From assembly GCA_036677085.1 (NCBI GenBank), contig JAKFFI010000017.1, positions 62,001 through 126,000 of the forward strand: 64,000 nucleotides of DNA, given 5' to 3'. The notes under the pieces were generated by a model. The model was not told the DNA's origin and ran no database searches. It was given only the letters and a program-made list of their open reading frames with translations. The translations under genes were made by a program, and so were the position numbers. The DNA is from JAGPUQ01 sp036677085 (GTDB taxonomy: Bacteria; Pseudomonadota; Gammaproteobacteria; Pseudomonadales; Porticoccaceae). This document shows, piece by piece, positions 8,647 through 16,562 of the stretch; position 1 is the first letter of the stretch; each line of letters starts with the position of its first letter.

Positions 8647-10100
8647 CACTTCGCATCCGTGTCGACGATCCAGGTGTCCTTGCTGCCGCCGCCCTGGGAG
8701 GAATTCACCACCAGGCTGCCCTTGCGCAACGCCACCCGGGTGAGTCCGCCGGTGGTGACGTACATGTCCTCGGCCTGCAGCACGAAGGGCCGCAGGTCCA
8801 GATGGCGCGGCTCCAGGCGGCCGCCGTCCACCAGGGTGGGCGCCACCGACAGCTTGAGCGTGGGCTGGGCAATGTAGTTGCGCGGATCGGCCTGAATGCG
8901 GCGCGCGAACTCGGCGCGCTCCTTGCGGGTCGCGTGCGGACCGACCAGCATGCCGTAACCGCCGGACTCGTTGGCGGGCTTCACCACCAGCTCGTCGAGG
9001 TGGTCGAGCACATAGGCGCGCTGCTCGGGATCGGCACACAGAAACGTCTCGACATTGGCGAGCAGGGCTTTTTCGCCCAGGTAGTACTCGATCATTTTCG
9101 GCACATAGGCGTAGACCACCTTGTCGTCCGCCACGCCCGCGCCGGGCGCGTTGGCGAGCGCCACCTTGCCGGCGCGCCAGGCCCGCATCAACCCGGGCAC
9201 GCCGAGCGTGGATTCCGGGTTGAAGACTTCCGGATCCAGAAACAGGTCGTCGATGCGCCGATAGATCACATCCACCCGCTCGCGGCCGGCGATGGTGCGC
9301 ATGTAGACACAGTCGTCGTCGCCCACCAGCAGATCGCGACCCTCGACCAGCTCCACGCCCATCTGCTGGGCGAGGTAGGCGTGCTCGAAATAGGCCGAGT
9401 TATAGATGCCGGGCGTGAGCACCACGATGCCCGGATTGCTGAGCTTGCGCGGCGACAGCGCGGCGAGCATGTCGAACAGGCGCGCGGGATAGTCGCTCAC
9501 GGGGAGAATGGCGTCGCTCTCGAACAGCTCCGGCAGCACCCGCTTGGTGATGGCGCGATTCTCCAGCATGTAGGCGACGCCGGAGGGGACCCGCAGATTG
9601 TCTTCCAGGACGAAGAACCGGCCGCGCTCGTCGCGCACCAGATCGGTGCCGCAGATGTGCGCCCAGACCCCAAAAGGGGGCGACACGCCGACGCATTCCG
9701 GACGGAAATTCTTCGACTGCGCCAGTACTTCGGCGGGAAACACGCCATCGGCGATGATGCGCTGCTCGTGGTAGATGTCGTCGATAAAACGATTGAGTGC
9801 GCGCAGCCGCTGCTTGAGGCCGGCATCGACCTCGCGCCACTGCCGCGCCGAGATGGTGCGGGGAATGATGTCGAAAGGCCAGGCGCGGTCGATGTTGCCC
9901 TCCTCCGAATACACGGTGAAGGTCACCCCCATCTGGCGAATGGTCGCCTCCGCCATGCGTCGGCGCGATTCGATCTCGGCGTCGCCGAGCGACGCCAGAT
10001 AAGCCACCAGACGCCGCGCCGGCGCCCGCGCATTGCCGGGACTGCTGATCAGCTCGTCGAACAGCGCGCCGCTATCATAATGTTTCCAGTCCAGCGTCAT
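8646..10100 (-). CDS. Circularly permuted type-2 ATP-grasp protein
   Basis: A 484-residue stand-alone ATP-grasp protein of the circularly permuted type (DUF404/DUF407). Hallmarks include VCPPFGVWAHI-like text (here VSPPFGVWAHICGTDL), VLEDNLRVPSGVAYMLENR, the RRIDDLFLDPE segment and a C-terminal QGGGSKDTWIVD. It should activate a carboxylate with ATP and join it to an amine; its substrate is unknown. The ATG at 10100 (MTLDWKHYDSGALFDE) is preferred over an in-frame ATG 141 bases upstream, whose intervening residues look like untranslated leader. It is the first gene of the five-gene minus-strand cluster and is coupled to the alpha-E gene by a TGATG overlap. The 309-base gap upstream separates it from the guanidine operon. 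Confidence 0.87.
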   Translation of the reverse strand: MTLDWKHYDSGALFDELISSPGNARAPARRLVAYLASLGDAEIESRRRMAEATIRQMGVTFTVYSEEGNIDRAWPFDIIPRTISARQWREVDAGLKQRLRALNRFIDDIYHEQRIIADGVFPAEVLAQSKNFRPECVGVSPPFGVWAHICGTDLVRDERGRFFVLEDNLRVPSGVAYMLENRAITKRVLPELFESDAILPVSDYPARLFDMLAALSPRKLSNPGIVVLTPGIYNSAYFEHAYLAQQMGVELVEGRDLLVGDDDCVYMRTIAGRERVDVIYRRIDDLFLDPEVFNPESTLGVPGLMRAWRAGKVALANAPGAGVADDKVVYAYVPKMIEYYLGEKALLANVETFLCADPEQRAYVLDHLDELVVKPANESGGYGMLVGPHATRKERAEFARRIQADPRNYIAQPTLKLSVAPTLVDGGRLEPRHLDLRPFVLQAEDMYVTTGGLTRVALRKGSLVVNSSQGGGSKDTWIVDTDAK

Positions 10101-10287
10101 TTCGCCCGTCCGGGGCTGCGGAGCCGGAGCGGCCCTGCCATCGACAGATGCTACACCAGAAAGCGGCCAGCCCGGCCGCCGTGTGCCGCCACGGAGGCGA
10201 AGGTGGGTGAAATCACCGGGTTCGCGAAGCTCCATAAGCACTCAACGTCGGGAAGAATACTTTTGGAACTCGCAATTTGTGGGCCAT

Positions 10288-10321
10288 GTAGCCAAGGTCC
10301 GGAAGTAGCCAAGGTCCAGAA
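10288..10321. repeat. Two 17-bp tandem repeats in the gap 10101-10409
   Basis: Two adjacent 17-base units (gtagccaaggtccggaa and the same with one change) lie in the 309-base gap between the ATP-grasp gene and the nickel permease gene. The rest of that gap holds no convincing gene, promoter or terminator that can be read by eye. Confidence 0.6.
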
Positions 10322-10409
10322 GCCGGACGATCAGATACCTGGACCATCGGAGCGCAGGAATAACCCGTCATTCCCACTTCCACGCGAGTGGATGCAGTCC
10401 GGCGCGGGA

Positions 10410-11078
10410 TCAGCCGCCCCGCAGCAGCGACAGGCCGAACGCTATCGCGGCAAGTGCCATCAGCATGCGCAGTCCTGATGACACGCCGGCGCGGGTGCCG
10501 CACAGGTGTCGGAAGCCCGTACCCAGCACAGTGCCAAAGACCATCATCGCGGCCAGCACACCCACGGCGAACAGCAGCACATAACTCATGCCGATCCACG
10601 GATTGGCAGCGGTGGCGAGGGGTGCCAGAACCAGCAGCGAGGCGGATCCGGCGGTGCCGTGCAGCAGGCCCACCAACAGTGCGCGACGGCCCTGGTGAGC
10701 GGGCAATCCGGCCACGTGCAGATGGGTGCCAGCAACGCCGTGGCAGTGCAGTTGCACCGGCGCCTCGCCCGCCCAGAGTCGCCACAGCATCGTTACCCCC
10801 AGCACCATCAACACCCCTCCCACCAGATGTTCGGCTGCCGTGCTGAGCGCGCTGGGCACCGCTATCCCTACCAGCAGCACCAGGGCGCCGATGACCAGCA
10901 GTGCGGCGCCGTGACCCAGGGCCCAGCGGGCGCACAGACCCAGGGAGGCGCGACGGCCGGCGCGGGCATCGCCCAGATTTGCCACCGCCAGCAGGTGATC
11001 CGGGTCCAAGGCGTGCAGCAGACCGAGGCCGAAACCCATGCTCATCAGGGTGAGCGCCGGGGTCGGGAGCGCAAGCAC
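10410..11078 (-). CDS. UreH/NicO-type nickel permease, last gene of the guanidine operon
   Basis: A 222-residue integral membrane protein with about six hydrophobic segments. The first helix carries LLHALDPDHLLAV, the metal-binding H-x-L-D-P-D-H signature of the UreH/NicO/NiCoT nickel-cobalt transporters, and a second motif, LHGTAGSASLLVL, matches the family's HGxxGS segment. A His-rich loop (LHCHGVAGTHLHV) follows helix three. The GTG at 11078 begins two bases after the TGA of the guanidine hydrolase gene, so the two are coupled; an ATG eleven codons further in (MSMGFGLG) is an alternative start. Position directly after a nickel enzyme makes Ni2+ import for that enzyme the natural role. Cobalt transport or metal efflux cannot be excluded from sequence. 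Confidence 0.8.
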   Translation of the reverse strand: MLALPTPALTLMSMGFGLGLLHALDPDHLLAVANLGDARAGRRASLGLCARWALGHGAALLVIGALVLLVGIAVPSALSTAAEHLVGGVLMVLGVTMLWRLWAGEAPVQLHCHGVAGTHLHVAGLPAHQGRRALLVGLLHGTAGSASLLVLAPLATAANPWIGMSYVLLFAVGVLAAMMVFGTVLGTGFRHLCGTRAGVSSGLRMLMALAAIAFGLSLLRGG

Positions 11079-11079
11079 C

Positions 11080-12264
11080 TCAGGCGCTCCAGCCGCGAAT
11101 GATCGACTTGTGCGAGCCCAGCTTGCCGTGGGCCACCAGAGTACCCAGCACATCGACAATGGCGCGGGTGGCGAGCAGCGCGGTGATCTCGGATTGGTCG
11201 TAAGGCGGCGAGACCTCGACCACCTCCATGCCGCAGATACCCTCTTTCGCCACCGCACCGAGCAGGTAGAGAATTTCGCGGGGCAGAAAACCGCCCGGCT
11301 CCGGCCAGCCGGTACCCGGAACGAAGCCGCAGTCCACGGCGTCGATATCGAACGACAGATAGACGGCATCGGTGCCGTCCCAGGCGGTTTCCAGCGCGAT
11401 CTCGGCGGTCTTCTCCAGGCCCAGTTCGGCCACGTCGTTCATGGTCAGAATGGTGGTGCCGCGCTTGCGCGCTTCCTTCACCGCCGGACGCGGCACCTGC
11501 CAGCCGCCGATGCCCACCTGCACCAGATTTTTGGCCTGCACATTGGGCAGATTGGTGGCGTGGAACCAGGGCGTGGTGTGCATGCGCTCGTCGAGGTCCT
11601 TTTCCTGGATGTCGGCGTGGCGGTCGAAGTGGATGATGCCGATCTTCTTATCGGTGTTCTCCGCTATGCCGCGCACGGTGGCAAAGCCGATCGAGTGATC
11701 GCCGCCGAGCACGATGGGCAATGCGCCGGACGCAAAGATATGGCCCACGCCGCGACTGATCTGATCGAACGTCTTCTCGATATTGGCGGGGATCACGAAC
11801 ACGTCGCCGGCGTCGCAGAGGTTCATCTGTTCGCGCAGGTCGACGCCCAGCTCGTAGTTGTAGGGCGTGTAGAGCGCGCTGATCTTGCGGATGCCTTGCG
11901 GCCCGAAGCGGGTGCCCGGGCGGTAGGTGGTGCCGCCGTCGAAGGGCACACCCAGAATCGCCGCATCGTACTGACCGATGTTGTGGACGTTCTCGCAAAA
12001 GGGCGCCTTCATGAAGGTGTTGATGCCCGCAAAGTGGGGCAGTTCACCCCGCACAAAGGTGGAAATGCCGCGGTCCTGGACACTGGCGGCAGCGGTCAGG
12101 CCATTATCGAGACCGTGCTGCACATGGGCTTTCCAGGCCTCCGTGGGCAGGTCCTTTTCCTTTTGCAGCGATTTCCAGCCTTGAAGCTGGGTTTTGTCGA
12201 ACGTCGGATGGTGGTTGAGGCCGCGACTGAGCGCCCCGGTGGCGTTAACGCGTTGCAGACGCAT
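11080..12264 (-). CDS. gdmH: Ni-dependent guanidine hydrolase (GdmH-like), ureohydrolase superfamily
   Basis: A 394-residue arginase/agmatinase-fold enzyme predicted to hydrolyse guanidine to urea and ammonia. The binuclear metal motifs are present: GGDHS, FDRHADIQE and SFDIDAVD. The insert DERMHTTPWFHATN, the phrase VGIGGWQVPRPAV and GTGWPEPGGFLPRE, together with the ~75-residue N-terminal extension, are features I associate with the cyanobacterial guanidine hydrolase Sll1077/GdmH and not with ordinary agmatinases of about 300-320 residues. The gene sits in an operon behind a guanidine-I riboswitch and beside a nickel permease, which fits the Ni2+ requirement of GdmH. The HypA/HypB-like accessory proteins known for GdmH are not in this window. 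A GAGGAG site at the end of the upstream ATPase gene supports the start. Automatic annotation would probably say agmatinase. Confidence 0.85.
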   Translation of the reverse strand: MRLQRVNATGALSRGLNHHPTFDKTQLQGWKSLQKEKDLPTEAWKAHVQHGLDNGLTAAASVQDRGISTFVRGELPHFAGINTFMKAPFCENVHNIGQYDAAILGVPFDGGTTYRPGTRFGPQGIRKISALYTPYNYELGVDLREQMNLCDAGDVFVIPANIEKTFDQISRGVGHIFASGALPIVLGGDHSIGFATVRGIAENTDKKIGIIHFDRHADIQEKDLDERMHTTPWFHATNLPNVQAKNLVQVGIGGWQVPRPAVKEARKRGTTILTMNDVAELGLEKTAEIALETAWDGTDAVYLSFDIDAVDCGFVPGTGWPEPGGFLPREILYLLGAVAKEGICGMEVVEVSPPYDQSEITALLATRAIVDVLGTLVAHGKLGSHKSIIRGWSA

Positions 12265-12278
12265 GAATGGCTATCTCC

Positions 12279-13166
12279 TCAGTGATTCCCAATGGCGGGT
12301 TTGGTATCGGGCCGCCGGCCGCGCCGCGAGAGCTCGGCCAGGCGACTCAGTTTGTCCAGATCGCGCTGCACGCCCGAAGTGGCGCGAATGCGATCCAGCA
12401 CGGTTTTTTTCTGGGACAGGAATTCGGGGGCGAGCTTGAGATCCGGGTGGCGCGCGCCGGGCGGCGGCAGTGCTACCGGATGGATGCTGTCGATGCGCCC
12501 CGGCTGCGGCGCCAGCACCACGACCCGGTCGGCGAGATAGACCGCTTCCTCCACGTCGTGGGTCACAAACACGATGGTGCTGCGTTCGATCTCGAACAGG
12601 CGCAGAATCAACTCGTGCATCACTTCGCGGGTCTGGGCATCGAGCGCCCCGAAGGGCTCATCCATCAACAGCACCCGGGGCTGCGCCATCAGGGCGCGGG
12701 CGATGGCGACGCGCTGGCGCATGCCGCCGGAGAGTTGGTTCGGGTAGCGCTCGCGCACTTCATCCAGCCCCATCAACTCCAGCAGGGCGTAGGCGCGCTC
12801 CACGGCGGCGTTGACCTCGGACTCGGTGGCATTTCGGGTGTGGGCGCGCAGGGAGCGGCAGAAGCGCACGTTTTCCAGCACGTTGAGCCAGGGGTAGAGA
12901 CTGTAGTCCTGGAACACCACGGCGCGGTCGCACCCCGGCCCCGTCACGGGCCGACCATCCAGACAGACCCGCCCCAGGCTCGGGGCTTCCAGCCCTGCGA
13001 TCAGGCGCAACAGCGTGGATTTGCCGCAGCCGGAAGCGCCCACCAGGGCAACGAATTCGCCCTCGGCCACGGCCAGGTCGATCTCCTGCAGCGCGGGCGT
13101 GGCCTGACCCCGATAGGTCTTGCCGAGGCGCTCGATACGGATACAGGTCTCCGCCACGGGATTCAT
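12279..13166 (-). CDS. ABC transporter ATP-binding protein, NitT/TauT type (guanidine operon)
   Basis: A 295-residue ATPase of the nitrate/sulfonate/taurine importer family. Walker A GASGCGKSTLL, the Q-loop in VVFQDYSLYPWLNV, the signature LSGGMRQRVAIARAL, Walker B VLLMDEPFGALD and the H-loop FVTHDVEEAV are all intact, so it should be active. The ATG at 13166 overlaps the permease stop (ATGA), which fixes the start; the region upstream in this frame is the permease gene read out of frame. A tail of about 50 residues follows the nucleotide-binding domain. With the permease and binding protein it forms an importer controlled by the guanidine-I riboswitch, so guanidine or a guanidine derivative is the likely cargo. 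Confidence 0.9.
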   Translation of the reverse strand: MNPVAETCIRIERLGKTYRGQATPALQEIDLAVAEGEFVALVGASGCGKSTLLRLIAGLEAPSLGRVCLDGRPVTGPGCDRAVVFQDYSLYPWLNVLENVRFCRSLRAHTRNATESEVNAAVERAYALLELMGLDEVRERYPNQLSGGMRQRVAIARALMAQPRVLLMDEPFGALDAQTREVMHELILRLFEIERSTIVFVTHDVEEAVYLADRVVVLAPQPGRIDSIHPVALPPPGARHPDLKLAPEFLSQKKTVLDRIRATSGVQRDLDKLSRLAELSRRGRRPDTKPAIGNH

Positions 13167-13957
13167 CGCAGATGCAGCCAGGGAAAGGCGCGCCGGTGCA
13201 CCAGCCGAAAGCCCTGGTCCATCAACAGACCCAGCAGGCCGATCAGCAGAATGCCGACAAAGATCTTGTCGGTCTGCAGGAAGCGCTGGGCGCGCAGAAT
13301 GGCGTAGCCGATGCCGGAATTGGCGGCCACCAGTTCCGCCACCACCAGATAGGTCCAGGCCCAGCCGAGCGTGACGCGCAGGGTATCGACGATGCCGGGC
13401 AGCGCCGACTTGAACACCACCAGCGACACCACCTCGCCGCGGTGCGCGCCCAGGGTCTGGGCCGCCTCGATCTGCGCCATGGGCACCTGACGGATGTTGT
13501 CCGACACCATCAGGACCATCTGGAAAAAAGTCCCGATCCAGATCAGCGTGATCTTGGCGCCCTCCCCGATACCCACCCACAGCAGCACCAAGGGCACGAA
13601 AGCCACCGCGGGCAAATAACGGGCGAATTCCATCAGCGGTTCGAAAAACGCCTGCACGGGGCGGAAGCTGCCGATGTAGATCCCGAGCGGCACCGCCATC
13701 ACCACTGCCAGCACAAAGCCGCCCAGCACCCGGCCAATGCTGATCCTGATATCGGCGAACAGACTGCCGTCGGCATACCAGCCGAGCAGACGGCGCGCGA
13801 CGGCCACCGGTTCCGGGAGAAACACCGCATCCACCAGTCCGCTGCCGGCCAGCCACCACCAGCCGCCCAGAAAGCTCGCGAATCCCACTCCGGCGATGGC
13901 CAGATAACGCACGCCACCCAGCGTCCCGCGGATTGACCACAACGGATCGGCCACCAT
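13163..13957 (-). CDS. ABC transporter permease, NitT/TauT type (guanidine operon)
   Basis: A 264-residue inner-membrane permease with about six transmembrane segments of the BPD_transp_1 type. The EAA coupling loop is visible as EAAQTLGAHRGEVVSLVVF. The N-terminal helix (YLAIAGVGFASFLGGWWWLA) is typical of SsuC/TauC-like subunits. It lies nine bases downstream of the binding-protein gene and overlaps the ATPase gene by four bases, so the three subunits are made together. Its place behind a guanidine-I riboswitch points to guanidine import, but the family also carries sulfonates, nitrate and other small anions or cations, so specificity is inferred from context only. Confidence 0.88.
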   Translation of the reverse strand: MVADPLWSIRGTLGGVRYLAIAGVGFASFLGGWWWLAGSGLVDAVFLPEPVAVARRLLGWYADGSLFADIRISIGRVLGGFVLAVVMAVPLGIYIGSFRPVQAFFEPLMEFARYLPAVAFVPLVLLWVGIGEGAKITLIWIGTFFQMVLMVSDNIRQVPMAQIEAAQTLGAHRGEVVSLVVFKSALPGIVDTLRVTLGWAWTYLVVAELVAANSGIGYAILRAQRFLQTDKIFVGILLIGLLGLLMDQGFRLVHRRAFPWLHLR

Positions 13958-13966
13958 GGTTCGGAC

Positions 13967-14959
13967 TCAATCGGCAGACGGCTTGTCGGCAACCTCGCGC
14001 ACCAGGCTCGGATCGATCGCGGCGGCAAAATTGACCTCACCCTCCAGCAATTTGTTCTCGGTCAGGAACGCCGCAATGGTCGGTCCCACGCCCACCAGGG
14101 ATTCAGGCCGCGCGGGCTCTCCGAGTGCGATCAGATTTTCCTGCGGACCGAAAAAGCGTGTGCCCGGCAGATAGGCGGCGTATTCCGCGGGGGGCAGTCC
14201 CACCACTTTCGCCATGATGACCGCGGCCTCCTGCGGGTGCGCGCCGATGAACGCCACGGTGTCGTACCACGCCCGCACCATGCCGACAAAGATGGCGCGT
14301 TTTTTGGCGTCGGCGAGTGCCGGCGCGCGCGCCACCAGCAGATCGGGGATCAGGCCGGGCATGTCCTTCGAGGTAAACAGCGCCTTGCCCTTGCCGCTGG
14401 ACTGAATCTGGTTCACCCAGGGATTCCAGACCACCACCGCCGGCACCCGACCACCGAGAAACGCCGCCGCCGCATCGCCGGCGGCGAGATTGACCACCTG
14501 CACGTCGGCGGGTGTCATGCCGTTTTTCGCCAGGGCGGTGGCCAGCACGAAATGAGAGACGCTGTACTGTTCGAGGGCGACCGGCTTACCCTTCAGATCG
14601 GCGAAGCCGGTGATCGACGGCGCCACCATGAGGGCGTCGTTACCCGCCGAATTGTCGTTGGCCAGAATGACCTTGAGCGGCACGCCCGCCGCCAGCGGCG
14701 CCAGGGTGTCGCTCCAGGTCTGGGAATTGGCGTCGAGCTGGCCGGCGGACAGCGCCTGGATGGAATCCGTGTAGTTGGGGAACCACACCAGTTCCACATC
14801 GGCGGCGTATTTCTTGAAAAATCCTTTTTCCTTGGCGACATACCAGGCCACCCAGCCGGGCCAGTCGCTGACACCGACGCGCACGGGCGCGGCCTGAACC
14901 GCAGAAGTGAACAGGAATGCAATGACGAGGAGAACGGCGTGAGAAAGGCGATGGAACAT
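13967..14959 (-). CDS. ABC transporter substrate-binding protein, NitT/TauT type (guanidine operon)
   Basis: A 330-residue periplasmic binding protein with a clear Sec signal peptide (MFHRLSHAVLLVIAFLFTS, cleavage after AVQA). The mature start VRVGVSDWPGWVAWYVAKEKG is the usual opening of the NMT1/SsuA/TauA binding-protein family. The ATG at 14959 follows a strong GGAGGATCG ribosome site and is chosen over an upstream in-frame ATG at 15001, which falls inside the riboswitch. It is the first coding gene after the guanidine-I riboswitch and should deliver guanidine or a close relative to the permease. Homologous binding proteins in other riboswitch-controlled operons accompany urea/guanidine carboxylase genes; here the partner is a hydrolase instead. 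Confidence 0.88.
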   Translation of the reverse strand: MFHRLSHAVLLVIAFLFTSAVQAAPVRVGVSDWPGWVAWYVAKEKGFFKKYAADVELVWFPNYTDSIQALSAGQLDANSQTWSDTLAPLAAGVPLKVILANDNSAGNDALMVAPSITGFADLKGKPVALEQYSVSHFVLATALAKNGMTPADVQVVNLAAGDAAAAFLGGRVPAVVVWNPWVNQIQSSGKGKALFTSKDMPGLIPDLLVARAPALADAKKRAIFVGMVRAWYDTVAFIGAHPQEAAVIMAKVVGLPPAEYAAYLPGTRFFGPQENLIALGEPARPESLVGVGPTIAAFLTENKLLEGEVNFAAAIDPSLVREVADKPSAD

Positions 14960-14991
14960 GGTCGATCCTCCAATGGGTTCGGATAGGACGC

Positions 14992-15012
14992 GGGAGGCCA
15001 ACTGGTCCTCCC
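14992..15012 (-). promoter_or_regulatory. Hairpin competing with the riboswitch 3' end (expression platform candidate)
   Basis: Read on the minus strand, the conserved riboswitch 3' segment GGGAGGACC can pair with GGCCTCCC immediately downstream, giving an 8-bp stem with one bulged base and a 4-base loop. This would break the aptamer, so the two structures should be mutually exclusive. No run of U follows the stem, so a classic intrinsic terminator is not evident. The freed CCTCC could alternatively pair with the GGAGG ribosome site at 14969-14973. Confidence 0.55.
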
Positions 15013-15100
15013 GGGCTTTTGTCCCGCCGGTGTAACCCCACTGGGGCCGACAACCCTCGGACCAGTCACCTCCGAGGAGGCCGGAACCCTAGTTGTCTTC
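15000..15100 (-). promoter_or_regulatory. Guanidine-I (ykkC) riboswitch
   Basis: On the minus strand the leader contains the conserved blocks of the ykkC/guanidine-I aptamer in order: ACTAGGGTTCCGG, then CTGGTCCGAGGG, then ACACCGGCGGG, and finally ACAAAAGCCCGGGAGG. Spacing of the blocks (about 85-90 bases overall) fits the class. It lies about 40 bases upstream of the binding-protein start and heads the whole five-gene operon. Free guanidinium is the known ligand of this class and normally turns expression on. The motifs are unmistakable; the exact ends of P1 are uncertain by several bases. Confidence 0.95.
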
Positions 15101-15314
15101 GTGTGATCACGTGGGAAAATGGCCGCGACGCCAAACCCTCCCGTATCGCCATGAAACCAAGCACGGCTCGTGCCACCCGCCACCACAGATCCGCGCACAA
15201 GGACTGCAACCGCCTCGCGCAGCCTCTGGGGGCGCCAATCGGCACTGGCGGCGCCAATTCGGCGCCCTTGCGGAGCCACAGATCCAGCGTACCGCGCCCC
15301 AAGAGCGAGCACTG

Positions 15315-16436
15315 ATGGGCCATCGTGGGGCGCCGCCCCCGCTGCGCCTTGCCAACGGCATCGAACTTCACACGCAGCCGAGCGCCGGCCGCCATACGGC
15401 GGCGGTTGCCCTCTGGTGGCGCGCCGGACGGTTGCACGAAGGCGCGCACGAGAGCGGGGCCGCGCATCTGCTGGAGCATCTGGTCTGCGAAGCGCTGCCG
15501 ACCGCCGCGCTCGCCCGCTGGGGCGGCGCGGTGAACGGCCAGAGCAGCCGCGAATGGACGGTCTGGCACGCCCTGCTGCCGGCAGCGGCAGCGCCGGAAT
15601 TCCTGACCGCCCTGGCGCGGGCGTTGCGTGCCCCGCTGCCGCCGGCGGCGCGGATCGCACGCGAAGCTGGCGTGCTCGCGGTCGAGATCGGTGCCGCCGC
15701 GAGCCGCGATCGGTGGGAGCATATGGCTCTGGGCGCCTGCTTCGGAACCCATCCCCTCGCGCGCCCACTCGCGGTGCTGCCCCGCCCGGATCGCGCCCGC
15801 CTCGCGGACTTTCGCGAGCGCCTGCTCACCGGACCGCGCCTGCGAGTGACCGCCGCGGGGAATGTCGATCCCCAGGTGCTCGCCACCGCGATTCGATCGC
15901 TGGGTGATTTGCCTGACCATGGCCCATCCGGGCCGCTGCCGCCCCAACTTCCGTCCCGGCCGCAGATCCACCGACTGCGGGACGCCCCCGCCGGTGCGCT
16001 CTGGCTGCTCCCCTTCGCCCTGGCGGACGCCATCCCGGTCGCCTGGATCGCCGACCTCCTCGCCCATCCGCTGCTGGGCCAGCTATCGCGCGACCTGCGC
16101 ACTGCGGCCACACCGCTCTACGGGCTCCACAGCGCACTGGAGTTCTGCGCGGACATCGGGCTCTGGTGGCTGTGGATCGACAACGATGACGCGGCATTCG
16201 CACTGGAGGCCGCGGTGGAAAAATTTCTCGTCGACGGTGTTACCACCGCCGAACTGGCGCGGGTGCGGGCACTGCGCCGCGCGCGGCAGGTCGTCGAGCG
16301 CGAAGACCTGATCGGGCTACTGGAGGTCCTGGCTGGTGTGCGCCCGGAGGACACCGGGCGACAACCGCCGGCGGCGGACCTGCTGCGTGTACTCGCGGCG
16401 TGCTGGCACCGACGCTGCCGGGTATCGCGCGGATGA
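15315..16436 (+). CDS. M16 (insulinase) family zinc peptidase, single short unit
   Basis: A 373-residue protein of the M16/pitrilysin family. The inverted zinc motif HxxEH is intact as HLLEH near residue 53, and the third zinc ligand Glu is expected in the REAGVLAVEI helix about 70 residues later. The C-terminal half has the second, non-catalytic M16-like domain (WLLPFALADAIPVAWIADLL and following). Usual bacterial M16 proteins are about 420-460 residues and often occur as a pair of active and inactive subunits; this one is shorter and alone. No signal peptide is clear. The ATG at 15315 is used because the upstream open frame overlaps the divergent guanidine-operon control region. Substrate is unknown. 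Confidence 0.75.
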   Translation: MGHRGAPPPLRLANGIELHTQPSAGRHTAAVALWWRAGRLHEGAHESGAAHLLEHLVCEALPTAALARWGGAVNGQSSREWTVWHALLPAAAAPEFLTALARALRAPLPPAARIAREAGVLAVEIGAAASRDRWEHMALGACFGTHPLARPLAVLPRPDRARLADFRERLLTGPRLRVTAAGNVDPQVLATAIRSLGDLPDHGPSGPLPPQLPSRPQIHRLRDAPAGALWLLPFALADAIPVAWIADLLAHPLLGQLSRDLRTAATPLYGLHSALEFCADIGLWWLWIDNDDAAFALEAAVEKFLVDGVTTAELARVRALRRARQVVEREDLIGLLEVLAGVRPEDTGRQPPAADLLRVLAACWHRRCRVSRG

Positions 16437-16562
16437 CGGAGGCCTTCGCCGCCGGCGATTCGCCCGCAGTGATCCGTCGTTGTCGCCACCCCATGCCGCG
16501 GGTATCCTGCCGACCGCCGCAACGGCCTTTCCTGCCGCGGCGAACCCGGATGGAGTACCTGC

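Noticed and set aside
11080..12264. Agmatinase
   Set aside because: The N-terminal extension, GdmH-like inserts, guanidine riboswitch and nickel permease favour guanidine hydrolase.
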